Part shown: one piece after another, positions 1 to 6,687 of the stretch
How positions within the stretch are numbered: the first letter of the stretch is position 1
Layout: every line of letters starts with the position of its first letter
DNA from: JAJVID01 sp036565725
GTDB taxonomy: Bacteria; Acidobacteriota; Blastocatellia; RBC074
Reading direction: 5' to 3'
NCBI GenBank assembly: GCA_036565725.1
Contig: DATCXQ010000021.1
Location: 1-8,272, forward strand
Length of the DNA: 8,272 nt
Notes under the pieces: generated by a model
Told to the model about the DNA's origin: nothing
The model's database searches: none
What the model saw: only the letters and a program-made list of their open reading frames with translations
Position numbers and translations under genes: made by a program

Positions 1-193
1 GCTCGCGGTACTGACTCGTCGCCCCGATCCAGATCTTGGCGCGCCGGGCATATAGATATGCGCTCCAACTTCATTGGGGCGCTGACAGGAGCGCCGGGCG
101 CGTGGGGTAAATGATTTCGCGCAAGTTCAAACGCTTGCTTACGCGCAGCGCGGCGCCGATCTTAGAACCGCTCGCCTGCGCGCGCGGCGCCGT
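1..193. repeat. GC-rich palindromic non-coding stretch after the receptor gene
   Basis: No convincing gene is seen here. The stretch is dense in small inverted repeats: GCATAT/ATATGC around a 2-nt centre (48-61), GGCGCT/AGCGCC with a 6-nt loop (78-95), GCAAG/CTTGC (121-138), and an 11-bp direct repeat GCGCGGCGCCG (148-158 and 182-192) whose core CGGCGCCG is itself a palindrome. The two cores could pair as an 8-bp stem just after the receptor stop codon. No T-run follows on the minus strand, so an intrinsic terminator is not supported. The left edge cuts the region, so it may be part of a larger dispersed repeat. Confidence 0.5.
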
Positions 194-3100
194 TTAGAAC
201 AAATATTTCAACCCGAACTGCAAAATACGCGGATCGCGAGCTGCGCTGAGGCGTCCGAACGTCCCCGCTGCGCAGGACGAGCCGGGAGCCGCAATTGCCG
301 CGAACGTGCAGATCCGTTCGGGAAAGTCGAAGTTCGTATGGTTGAAGAGGTTGAAGAATTCCGTCCGGAATTGCAGCCTGTGGCGTTCGCTGAACGGAAT
401 GTTCTTGATCAACGAAAAGTCTACGAGGTTCGTCCCCGGACCTTCCAGGATGTTGCGACCTGCCGTGCCGAGCGCGCCGAGCGATTGCGCGACGAAGGCG
501 TCGGCGTTGAACCATCGTTCGACCGTGCGCTCACTCGAGGGCAGGTTCGGATCGCCGACCAGATTGGGGCGCTGATTGAGCTGGCCGGTGTTCGCGCGGT
601 CGCCGTTGATATTAACCGTGAACGGCTGCCCCGACTGCTGAGTGATGATGCCGCCGGCCTGCCAATTGCCGAATAAGGCGTTGATCGCTTTGTTCCCGGA
701 CTTGAACGGCAGGTCATAGGTGAAACTGACTATCAGCCGGTGTCGGATGTCGAAGCTCGACAGGGCGCGTTCGAGGGCCTTGAGGTTGCTCTGATCGAGG
801 CCCGATGAGACAACCGAGTTGCCTAGCGAATCATTGTCCATGCTCTTCGAGAAGGTGTAGCTGCCACTCACCATCAGCCCGAACGAAAGCCGCTTCTCCA
901 TGCGCAGGGCCACGGCGTTGTAGCTGGAGCTGGCCGCCCCCGCCTGTTGCGCGAAGTTGCTGAGGTTCGGGAAAGGCGCCCGCGCCGATACCGGCGTGGT
1001 CGCTGAGGGATTGGGCAAGTTGTAGAAGACGTTTGTGTAAAGATGCGTTCCTCTCGACCCCAAGTATTGCGCTTCGAATAGCAGGTTCTGCGTCAGCAAT
1101 TGCTGAATGCCGAAGTTATATTGCTGGAAGTAGGGCGACTTGAAGTCGATGTCGTACGGCTGGAAGCCTGGTAGGCCTAGCCGTGGATTGCCCAGAAGGG
1201 ACTGGATCGGCGCGATGCTACCGATCGGAGGCAGAGTCGCCGCGTTGGCCGCCGGATTGTTTGCGCCGATTCGTTTGAAGAACGGCGGGTTCTGGCTCAT
1301 CAAAGACACCGCGTTGTACGAGGCGACATTGTAGTAGACGCCGTATCCGGCGCGTATGACCGTCCGCTGGGAGCCGAACACGTCAAAGGCCAAGCCGACG
1401 CGCGGCGCGAAGTTGTTCCGGTCTTTATTGACGAGCGACCGATCCAGCCCGGCGTCTTCGGACGTGACGATCGGCAACGGGGCCAGTTGTTGCGCAATCC
1501 CCGGAACCCACAACTCCTGAGGATAGGTTTGGCCGTCTTCGCTGGCGATTATCACGCGGCGGTTCTGGATGTCGAGTGTGGCCCATCGGTTGAATTTTTC
1601 GGACAGCGGCGATATGTATTCGTACCGCAGCCCGAGGTTGATAGTCAGCCGCTTCGATACTTTCCAGTCGTCCTGCGCATAGCCGTACCATTCGTTGCCG
1701 CGCAAATAGACGGCCGTGCTGCCCGCGCCTCCTTGCGCGCTGCCCGGCAATCCGAGCAGGAAATCGGCGAACACGTTACCCGTGTTGCGCCCGTCGAAGG
1801 TGAACTGGCCGCGTTTATTGGAGGGGATGAAGGGATTGAACTGAACCCGCTTGTACGCGGCGCCGAAATTCAGATTGTGGTTTCCGAGGAACGACGAGAC
1901 GTTGTAACCGAATTGATACTCGTTGTCGCGGCGCGAGATGGGCGTGGCCACATCGCCGAACGCGTTGAACGCGCCGAGGGTAATGCGCGGGACGCCTCGA
2001 TCAATCAGATCGCGGCTGGCGCCCGCGATGTTGAACTGCGTGGCGAAATCCACGTCGCTGTTCTCCTGCGCCTGGCCGCCGGCGGTACGATTGAACCCGA
2101 ATTTGAATTCGCCGATGAGGGTCGGGCTGAAAGCGCGCGTCTCGCTGATCGCCACGTTCTGTGAATGCTGCCTCAGAAAGAGTCCGAAGCCGGGCAGCGA
2201 GATCGGGCTGCTGGCGAACGCTACGAAGCCGTAGGGCTGATATGCGTCCACGTCATAGAACGTGTAGCGGACAAAACCCTCGCTGTTTGCGCTACGCCGG
2301 TAGTTCGTCTTGATAGTGAACTGGTCGCCGTCGTTGATCTCTTGCGGCGAGTCGATGAAATTGGCGCCCACCGCGCCCGGGAGGTTCGGCAGCGGAACGA
2401 ACTGCAACAACCCCTTCGCCACAAGGGAAATGCGATCGTCGGGGATGGCGTTGCCGGGGAAACAGCCTCGCTGATCGGTTTGCGCGCAGGGGAGGCCGAT
2501 GTTCGGGTCACGGATGAGCGTCGTGAACTGACCGCTCCGCAAACCCGCGGTCGGCGCCAAGAACGTGCGCGTCAGGGACTTGGCCAGACGCAACCCTTCG
2601 TAGTTGCCGAAGAAGAAGACTTTGTCCTTGACCACCGGGCCTCCCGCCGTCCCGCCGAACTGGCTCTGGCGAAACTCGGGTTTTGTGACGTCGAAGAAGT
2701 TGCGCGCGTCGAATTCGTCGTTGCGCAGGAATCCGTAAACCGAGCCGTGCAATTCGTTCGTGCCGCTTTTGATGGCGATATTGATCTGCGCGCCGCCGAG
2801 CCTGCCGGATTCAGCGGAGTAGAGGTTCGATCGGACGTTGAACTCCTGGATCGCGTCCACGCTCAGCGGCCCGGAGGCCGTGTTGTAGAAGGGATCGGTG
2901 AAGACGACGCCGTCCAGCGTGAAGTGGTTGTCGCTTTCGCGCGCGCCCATCACGGTGATGCGAGGTCCTGAGACGCCGGCCAGTTGCTGGCCGAAACCGC
3001 CGCGCGCGTTCTCGACGACGCCGGGCGTCAATTGCGCCAATTGCAGGTACAGGCGGCCGTTGAGCGGCAGGTCGACAATGCGCTTATTCTCGATCACCTC

Positions 3101-3517
3101 GCCGGCTTCCGCCGTTTCAGTGCGGACGAGCGACGCGCCGCCTTCGTCTTCACTCGTAACGATTTCGGTGATCTGGCCGACTTCGAGCGCGACGTCGATC
3201 TTGACCTTCTGATCTAGTTCCAAAGTCACCCCTTTGACCGCCCGCTGCTTGAAGTTTTGAGCCTCGAATTTCAGCGTATACCGGCCCACGGGTAGCAGCG
3301 CGATCACGTATTCGCCGGAGGAGTTGGTCGTGACGCTCCGCGTCAAGCCTGTCGCATCATTGACTGCGGTGACCATTGCGCCTCTGATTACAGCCCCTCG
3401 CGCGTCGGTCACGAACCCGAGGAACGCGCCGGTCGTCGTCTGAGCATGTGACATCGCCGCAATCAGCGCTAGCGCCAAAAAAGTCCAAGACAAGATTCGC
3501 AAATACTTGGTTATCAT
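194..3517 (-). CDS. TonB-dependent outer-membrane receptor, Oar-like, with carboxypeptidase-regulatory-like N-terminal domain
   Basis: This 1107-residue protein is expected to be an outer-membrane beta-barrel that imports a large or scarce substrate using energy from TonB. Residues 1-25 look like a signal peptide (hydrophobic core FLALALIAA, cleavage likely after SHA). Residues about 27-112 form a carboxypeptidase-regulatory-like beta-sandwich (GFVTDARGAVIRGAMVTAV, GEYVIALLPVGRYTL). A possible TonB-box-like TEIVTS lies near 117-122. The plug spans about 125-255 and shows DLPLNGRLYLQLAQLTPGVV, the FTLDGVVFTDPF segment, and AIQEFNVRSNLYSAESGRLGG followed by IKSGTNELHGSVYGF. The rest is a long barrel ending LQFGLKYLF, with the terminal Phe expected of the BAM signal. 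Length fits the Oar-like family of about 1000-1200 residues. The start is supported by AGGGGGG four bases upstream. It lies 101 bases after the TonB-type gene on the same strand. The substrate is unknown. Confidence 0.95.
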   Translation of the reverse strand: MITKYLRILSWTFLALALIAAMSHAQTTTGAFLGFVTDARGAVIRGAMVTAVNDATGLTRSVTTNSSGEYVIALLPVGRYTLKFEAQNFKQRAVKGVTLELDQKVKIDVALEVGQITEIVTSEDEGGASLVRTETAEAGEVIENKRIVDLPLNGRLYLQLAQLTPGVVENARGGFGQQLAGVSGPRITVMGARESDNHFTLDGVVFTDPFYNTASGPLSVDAIQEFNVRSNLYSAESGRLGGAQINIAIKSGTNELHGSVYGFLRNDEFDARNFFDVTKPEFRQSQFGGTAGGPVVKDKVFFFGNYEGLRLAKSLTRTFLAPTAGLRSGQFTTLIRDPNIGLPCAQTDQRGCFPGNAIPDDRISLVAKGLLQFVPLPNLPGAVGANFIDSPQEINDGDQFTIKTNYRRSANSEGFVRYTFYDVDAYQPYGFVAFASSPISLPGFGLFLRQHSQNVAISETRAFSPTLIGEFKFGFNRTAGGQAQENSDVDFATQFNIAGASRDLIDRGVPRITLGAFNAFGDVATPISRRDNEYQFGYNVSSFLGNHNLNFGAAYKRVQFNPFIPSNKRGQFTFDGRNTGNVFADFLLGLPGSAQGGAGSTAVYLRGNEWYGYAQDDWKVSKRLTINLGLRYEYISPLSEKFNRWATLDIQNRRVIIASEDGQTYPQELWVPGIAQQLAPLPIVTSEDAGLDRSLVNKDRNNFAPRVGLAFDVFGSQRTVIRAGYGVYYNVASYNAVSLMSQNPPFFKRIGANNPAANAATLPPIGSIAPIQSLLGNPRLGLPGFQPYDIDFKSPYFQQYNFGIQQLLTQNLLFEAQYLGSRGTHLYTNVFYNLPNPSATTPVSARAPFPNLSNFAQQAGAASSSYNAVALRMEKRLSFGLMVSGSYTFSKSMDNDSLGNSVVSSGLDQSNLKALERALSSFDIRHRLIVSFTYDLPFKSGNKAINALFGNWQAGGIITQQSGQPFTVNINGDRANTGQLNQRPNLVGDPNLPSSERTVERWFNADAFVAQSLGALGTAGRNILEGPGTNLVDFSLIKNIPFSERHRLQFRTEFFNLFNHTNFDFPERICTFAAIAAPGSSCAAGTFGRLSAARDPRILQFGLKYLF

Positions 3518-3521
3518 TATG

Positions 3522-3528
3522 CCCCCCT
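3522..3528 (-). promoter_or_regulatory. Ribosome binding site of the receptor gene
   Basis: On the minus strand AGGGGGG lies four bases before the ATG at 3517. It is purine-rich and well placed, and it fixes the start that gives a complete signal peptide. Confidence 0.7.
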
Positions 3529-3555
3529 GAGTTTGTGTCAGGTAGTTGATAACTG

Positions 3556-3574
3556 CTCAGCCCCGGAGGCTGAG
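3556..3574 (-). promoter_or_regulatory. Hairpin in the gap between transducer and receptor genes
   Basis: A perfect 7-bp inverted repeat CTCAGCC/GGCTGAG with a 5-nt loop sits between the two genes, extendable by two G-T pairs. No T-run follows on the minus strand, so it is not a typical intrinsic terminator. In the transcript it would lie about 28 nt before the receptor ribosome binding site, and its CCUCC could pair with that G-run. A role in mRNA processing or in setting receptor-to-transducer ratio is inference only. Confidence 0.4.
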
Positions 3575-3618
3575 TGTTATGGTGATTAGTAGTTATGTGC
3601 TAGTTTTAAACAACACTG

Positions 3619-4587
3619 TTATTGTGGAACCTTGAAGACGAAAGTCAGCACTATCTGCGTCTCCACCGGAACGCCGTTCAGCGTCGCCGGCTTAAAGACC
3701 CACTGGCGAGTCGCATTCTCCGCCGCTCCGCGCAGCAAGGAGTGGCCGCTAATAGCCTTGGCTTCGATTACGCTCCCCGCCTCAGAGATTGTGACTTGCA
3801 CATCGACAGGCCCCGATATGTTGAATCTCTTGGCCCCCGGCGGATACCGCGGCTGCGCCTTCTTGATCACGCCTCCCCACAATACGGCTCCCAATACCTT
3901 CAGCCCCTCGGCAGGGACCTCCAGGCTATCCCCACTCGAAGCCGCCTTCGGCCGCTCCGGCGCTTGGGGCGGGGGCGGCGCCTCGATTGTTGTAGCCTGA
4001 CCGAATTCGCCGTCGCTCCACGCTTCCAAAAGGGCTACTGGCGTATTGTTCGGCGCCAGCTCCGCCTTCGGGATGCCCGCATCCGGCAGTTTGACCGCTT
4101 GTCTGTGCGCCAAGCTTCCGGGCGGCGCGGACAGTTGTCCGGGTAGGTCACGGAGCCGCCGGACCAGGCGCAACTCGCCCCCCTGCTCGATCACGCCGAA
4201 ATAAAAAGTCGGCGCGCCGGCCATCCCTTTTTTAAACGTCCCGACAGCGACCATGAGAATTACCCTGCGGCCGTCGAGTAACATCGCGTTGGCCTCTACG
4301 CAGGCCCTCATATCACCAGTCGCCTCGGGCAAAACCTCCGCCCGCTCCCCGCATTCGCTCAGTTGCCAAATCACCCCGGCCCCCGGCCCGACGACCTTTT
4401 CAAACCAATCGGCGAAGGAGAGCCTGGGCAGTTCGGTGTCCAAGTCGGAAGCGAGAAGCCGCTTGGTATCAACCAACGCCCTTTTCTCCAACAACAACCG
4501 CTTTTCCAGCTCAGACGGATTTTGTGATCGGGTGTTCAATAACAGGAGCCACGCGATCACGGTCGTAACAACAGCGAACGAATTCAT
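3619..4587 (-). CDS. TonB-family energy transducer (TonB C-terminal domain protein)
   Basis: A 322-residue protein with a single hydrophobic N-terminal segment (about 4-17, VVTTVIAWLLLL), a middle domain of about 180 residues that I do not recognise, a proline-rich linker (PPPPQAPERPK, about 204-214) and a TonB C-terminal domain at about 233-320. The last has the usual signature: GGVIKKAQPRYPPGAK, then GPVDVQVTISEAGSV, AKAISGHSLLRGAAENA, RQWVFKPATLNGVPVE and a final TFVFKV strand. In the family this domain contacts the TonB box of outer-membrane receptors across the periplasm, and the adjacent receptor is the obvious partner. The middle domain is larger than in classical TonB and has Cys79 and Cys96, which may form a disulfide if periplasmic. 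The hydrophobic start lacks basic residues, so anchor and cleaved signal peptide are both possible. No clear ribosome binding site precedes the ATG. Confidence 0.85.
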   Translation of the reverse strand: MNSFAVVTTVIAWLLLLNTRSQNPSELEKRLLLEKRALVDTKRLLASDLDTELPRLSFADWFEKVVGPGAGVIWQLSECGERAEVLPEATGDMRACVEANAMLLDGRRVILMVAVGTFKKGMAGAPTFYFGVIEQGGELRLVRRLRDLPGQLSAPPGSLAHRQAVKLPDAGIPKAELAPNNTPVALLEAWSDGEFGQATTIEAPPPPQAPERPKAASSGDSLEVPAEGLKVLGAVLWGGVIKKAQPRYPPGAKRFNISGPVDVQVTISEAGSVIEAKAISGHSLLRGAAENATRQWVFKPATLNGVPVETQIVLTFVFKVPQ

Positions 4588-4599
4588 GCTCTAATTTCA

Positions 4600-4605
4600 A
4601 TTGTA
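4600..4605 (-). promoter_or_regulatory. Possible -10 element (TACAAT) close to the transducer start
   Basis: Minus-strand TACAAT lies 12 bases before the ATG at 4587. Transcription beginning about 7 bases later would give a leader of only about 5-6 nt, which fits the lack of a Shine-Dalgarno sequence. No good -35 is seen at 17 bp (ATTCAG), so this is a weak call. Confidence 0.2.
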
Positions 4606-4646
4606 AGGATTGGGATTTACGGCTGAATGTCGCGGGGTTGAACTTC

Positions 4647-4690
4647 GTCAACTACTCCACCTAAACGCTAGCGTGTTGTAGATGGAGTTT
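4647..4690 (+). repeat. 44-bp palindromic repeat, copy 1
   Basis: This sequence recurs, inverted, at 8229-8272 with 41 of 44 positions identical by eye. Its core (4655-4687) folds as an outer stem CTCCACCTA/TAGATGGAG (one mismatch), a single bulged G on the 3' side, an inner stem AACGC/GTGTT (one G-T pair) and a TAGC loop. The bulged stem-loop resembles REP-type elements, but no transposase for it is in the window. It lies 60 bp upstream of the transducer start, so it may sit in or near that gene's promoter. Confidence 0.75.
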
Positions 4691-4800
4691 GTCGCTGTAC
4701 TTACTGATAGCCGTCTATCATCTTTCCGCGACTTCGGGCCAGGCGACACGTGCCCCCGAAGCAACCTCTTTATACCGATTTTTAGATGTATTAAGACAGT

Positions 4801-4874
4801 TAGCCACCGCAGAACACAGAGGGCACAGAGCGGATTTAATGAGTTCTCTGTGTTCTCTGTGACCTCTGTGGCTA
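4801..4874. repeat. Inverted repeat built of CACAGAG / CTCTGTG units
   Basis: The arms TAGCCAC and GTGGCTA close a roughly 74-bp palindrome. Inside are short tandem units, CACAGAG-type on the left (AGAACACAGAGGGCACAGAG) and CTCTGTG-type on the right (TTCTCTGTGTTCTCTGTGAC). From memory this is a dispersed repeat common in environmental bacterial genomes; I cannot check that here. It accounts for a spurious 129-codon open frame in the region. Confidence 0.7.
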
Positions 4875-4999
4875 TTCATCCATGTGAAATCTGCTGTAGA
4901 TTTTACGTATGCAGAGAATTAGGACAAACAACCGTATCTCTAAACTTCAAAGAACGAAACCGTTTCTGCCGAACGAGAGTTCCTTTTGCTCAAAACCGA

Positions 5000-5018
5000 T
5001 TCCGCGGAAGTCGCGGAA
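5000..5018. repeat. Perfect 7-bp hairpin
   Basis: TTCCGCG and CGCGGAA flank the 5-nt loop GAAGT. It lies in 178 bases of otherwise featureless sequence between two repeats. No T-run follows on either strand. Confidence 0.4.
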
Positions 5019-5052
5019 CCACAGCTAACGGCAGCAACAAAATGTTTACCGT

Positions 5053-5157
5053 ATGTTCGTCGAAGGACTAAGTCCTTCAACTTACATATGGTTTCGATTT
5101 CCACTCAATCCAAGCCTACCTACTATGGATAGAAAATCCATCGAGGAAAAAAGTTGA
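5053..5157 (+). repeat. About 100-bp dispersed repeat, copy A (degenerate hairpin)
   Basis: Copy A aligns with copies at 5320-5420 and, inverted, at 7829-7923. It begins with a perfect palindrome, GAAGGACT/AGTCCTTC around one A. Its second half corresponds to the CTCCATCC-type hairpin of the other copies, but most pairing is lost. Even so, the plus frame stays open for 34 codons, starting MFVEGLSPSTYIWFRFPL. The minus frame ends FFLDGFSIHSR-stop, and an ATG at 5178 would give a 20-residue peptide. It is probably the oldest of the three copies. Confidence 0.75.
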
Positions 5158-5319
5158 AAGGGGTACGGCGATTTCCATGTCAAGTTGACGCGGGCTTGGC
5201 TCAGGGTGTTTGCCTCGTGTCGCGCTTGCCTATCAAAAAATACGGGATCCCCTTCTCACTACTAGCATAAGTAGCAAGTTTTATTGCTTGAATTTTTAAC
5301 CCGAAGTTGACGTTAACTA
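5158..5319. other. Spacer between two repeat copies, no gene seen
   Basis: There is no gene-like ORF. The first bases after copy A (AAGGGGTAC) match the bases flanking copy C (AGAGGGGTAC), so the repeat may extend to about 5165. A weak AGCAA/TTGCT hairpin at 5272-5287 is followed by GAATTTTTAA, but no plus-strand gene ends nearby. Confidence 0.4.
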
Positions 5320-5420
5320 TATGTTCGTAGAAGGGACAAGCCTTTCAACTCACATCCGGTTTCGATTCCCTCTCCATCCAAGCTTATCGGCTGTGGATGG
5401 AGCATCCATCGAGGGGGAAG
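5320..5420 (+). repeat. About 100-bp dispersed repeat, copy B
   Basis: Copy B matches copy C at about 80% by eye. It carries the stem CTCCATCC/GGATGGAG with an imperfect inner stem. The plus frame begins MFVEGTSLSTHIRFRFPL and remains open through SIEGEGE. On the minus strand it supplies the last codons and stop (FPLDGCSIHSR-stop) of the zinc-finger gene, so the element has entered or replaced that gene's 3' end. Confidence 0.8.
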
Positions 5421-5782
5421 GCGAGTTGCAGCGGCCGCCCGGCCGCGACGGCGCCATTCGCCACCGCCGGAAATGGCGATTCGAGCAGCGGAATCTCCTC
5501 GTCGGATGTCGAGACTTTCATTCCCGCCTTGAGGGCGACTCTTGCGGCTTCCATGCCGATTGGATAAAGTAAGGCCAACGTCGTCTCTTCTTCCTTGCAG
5601 ACAGGAAAGTGCAAAAGGCGTAGGATGATCGCCAGCGTTGCGAGGCACTCGTCGCAAGAGAGGCAGTGTGATTCAATATCGACTTTCTCCGCCGGCGAAC
5701 AAGACCCGGCTACGTAAGCGACCATCAGATCTCTTGTGGTCTCTTTGTCCGGTTGTTTACAGGGTGTAGGGAGGCGCAACAT
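5384..5782 (-). CDS. Zinc-finger (zf-HC2) anti-sigma-like protein with repeat-derived C-terminus
   Basis: A 132-residue protein. Residues about 17-57 match the zf-HC2 pattern of anti-sigma factors: a helix (RDLMVAYVAGSCSPAEKVDIESH) and then H39-x3-C43-x2-C46 (HCLSCDEC) followed by LATLAIILRLL. In the family this domain binds zinc and holds an ECF sigma factor inactive. No transmembrane segment follows, so it would be soluble. No sigma-factor gene is adjacent, which is unusual because the two are normally co-transcribed. The last 11 residues (FPLDGCSIHSR) and the stop are encoded by repeat copy B, so the original C-terminus was probably lost. GAGG lies three bases before the ATG, a short but usable spacing. 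It could instead be a stand-alone zinc-binding protein or a truncated relic. Confidence 0.65.
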   Translation of the reverse strand: MLRLPTPCKQPDKETTRDLMVAYVAGSCSPAEKVDIESHCLSCDECLATLAIILRLLHFPVCKEEETTLALLYPIGMEAARVALKAGMKVSTSDEEIPLLESPFPAVANGAVAAGRPLQLAFPLDGCSIHSR

Positions 5783-6005
5783 ATTCCTCGCTTTCCCTTA
5801 TCCAAATACGCTGACCGGTGGAAGACAACTTCCGCCGCAGTGATAACGATAGATCGTCGCAACTGCTCAGCTCTCTCCGCCGCCTTAGCAGCGCTTTGAG
5901 GGATAGTCGACGAGTATTTCCGCGTCGCGCGACGACGGTTGAATTCAATCGTCGCTTGCGCGACGCGAAAAACCACACCACCGTGGGATAACGGTCTTTG
6001 ACCAT
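5757..6005 (-). CDS. Doubtful 82-residue ORF overlapping the zinc-finger gene start
   Basis: The ORF overlaps the first 26 bases of the zinc-finger gene, an arrangement that could give translational coupling. Its C-terminal half (LSLSLRRKLSSTGQRIWIRE) could form a basic helix; no known domain is recognised. The N-terminal MVKDRYP comes from an inverted-repeat arm, and residues about 12-30 are read through a strong palindrome, both of which argue against an ordinary gene. No ribosome binding site is seen. Another minus frame (5725-5976) is open over the same bases, so coding is uncertain. Confidence 0.25.
   Translation of the reverse strand: MVKDRYPTVVWFFASRKRRLNSTVVARRGNTRRLSLKALLRRRRELSSCDDLSLSLRRKLSSTGQRIWIRESEEYVAPPYTL
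5917..5972. repeat. Large palindrome centred on a GAATTC
   Basis: The two 27-29-base halves meet at GAATTC (5941-5946). The outer stem CGCGTCGCGC (5921-5930) pairs perfectly with GCGCGACGCG (5958-5967). The inner part pairs CGAC with GTCG and TTGAA with TTCAA, with one mismatch and a small indel. Without a real loop it would extrude as a cruciform or form a long RNA hairpin. It lies 135 bases upstream of the zinc-finger gene. Confidence 0.65.
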
Positions 6006-6116
6006 TAAAGCCGGCCGCTCAAAGATCCCACAGCCCCTGCGCCGTGGAATCTCACATTGGCAGCTACCCCAAACAGCGGTAGCCGGGTTTAATGGTCAAA
6101 GACAGTTACCCCATGG
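5981..6116. repeat. 136-bp inverted-repeat element with 35-bp arms containing paired start codons
   Basis: The arms 5981-6015 and 6082-6116 match at 31 of 35 positions; the inner 22 bases match at 21. The 66-base centre contains GCTACC/GGTAGC with a 9-nt loop (6063-6083). The left half can fold separately through GTGGGAT/ATCCCAC and CTTTGA/TCAAAG. Each arm has ATGGTCAAAGAC pointing outwards, so divergent ORFs begin MVKDRYP and MVKDSYP. No flanking target duplication is clear. It could be a small MITE, an inverted duplication of a gene start, or a structured RNA. Confidence 0.65.
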
Positions 6117-6232
6117 CTAAACTCAAAGCGCCGCTAACGCGGCAGGAGGCCGAGCAATTACAGATCGTCGAAGAAATCGCCAGGAGACATAGCGCAGCAC
6201 GGGATATCGCCCAGATATTCGCGCATTGCTGA
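6092..6232 (+). CDS. Possible 46-residue small protein, unknown
   Basis: Starting at the ATG in the right inverted-repeat arm, the product reads MVKDSYPMAKLKAPLTRQ, continues with a likely helix (EAEQLQIVEEIARRHSAARD) and ends DIAQIFAHC. An in-frame ATG at 6113 would give 39 residues. The charged helical composition looks more protein-like than most open frames here, and no other frame is open across it. No ribosome binding site or recognised domain is seen. It may be the N-terminal stub of a lost gene. Confidence 0.3.
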   Translation: MVKDSYPMAKLKAPLTRQEAEQLQIVEEIARRHSAARDIAQIFAHC

Positions 6233-6430
6233 TGTTGGCCATGGCAGAGGGGGTCGGCAATAACTAATTGTGATGTTAGCGCCGGATGATTCGCGCCATG
6301 GCTCTTAAGTTGAATACCGGCACAATGCGCCGGAACGGTTTCGTCAACAAGTCAAAACTGTCCGCGACTTGTACGAGCGATCTCCGGTTTTACACGCGCA
6401 AGGTATTCGATGTACTCCGGAATTCTCTGG

Positions 6431-6466
6431 CGCAGTCCGTCAATTGATCGCAGTCCGTCAATTGAT
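6431..6466. repeat. Perfect 18-bp tandem duplication
   Basis: CGCAGTCCGTCAATTGAT occurs twice without a gap (6431-6448 and 6449-6466). The period is a multiple of three, so it adds a repeated SIDGLR to a 63-codon minus-strand frame (6352-6543) that has no ribosome binding site and no recognised domain. The rest of 6233-6585 has only small palindromes (GCCATGGC at 6238 and 6295, CCGGC/GCCGG at 6317-6333) and no gene that I can support. Confidence 0.6.
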
Positions 6467-6585
6467 TTGGATGATGCGCGTTTGAGTAGACGGCGCGCCA
6501 GTAATGCCGAACCGCATCTCATCTTGGCCCCGGAGATTGACATGCGCCGAGCTTAGACAAATTCGGATCCGACTAGGTAACTATT

Positions 6586-6687
6586 CCGCCAGCTAGAAGC
6601 AGGCGGCTTTCTTAGCCCTGCCCCGAAGGGCGGACTCTAAGCGAGTAGGTACGGACTCGCATCCACAAAAGGCACGCCGATTGTGGA
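6586..6687. repeat. Run of four consecutive hairpins
   Basis: Four inverted repeats follow one another with almost no spacing. At 6586-6606, CCGCC/GGCGG encloses GCT/AGC across an A-A mismatch. At 6611-6641, CTTAG/CTAAG encloses GCCCT/AGGGC. At 6641-6660, GCGAGT/ACTCGC has an 8-nt loop. At 6662-6687, TCCACAA/TTGTGGA has a 12-nt loop. The first is followed by CTTTCTT, weakly terminator-like on the plus strand, but no plus-strand gene ends there. Such order suggests a structured RNA or a degenerate palindromic element. Confidence 0.5.

Noticed and set aside
1487..2971. Long plus-strand open frames (1487-2164, 2165-2971)
   Set aside because: They lie antisense to the receptor gene, whose domains are unmistakable. 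They have no domain of their own and reflect GC-rich third positions.
3622..4146. 174-codon plus-strand ORF
   Set aside because: It is the shadow of the transducer gene, arginine-rich and without a recognisable domain.
4682..5071. 129-codon plus-strand ORF
   Set aside because: It reads through the CACAGAG inverted repeat and into repeat copy A, with no ribosome site or domain.
5053..5420. CRISPR array
   Set aside because: The repeats are about 100 bp, few, diverged and in both orientations. Spacing is irregular and there are no cas genes.
6352..6543. 63-codon minus-strand ORF containing duplicated SIDGLR
   Set aside because: There is no ribosome binding site and no domain, and it is partly made by an 18-bp duplication. 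Reported only as a repeat.
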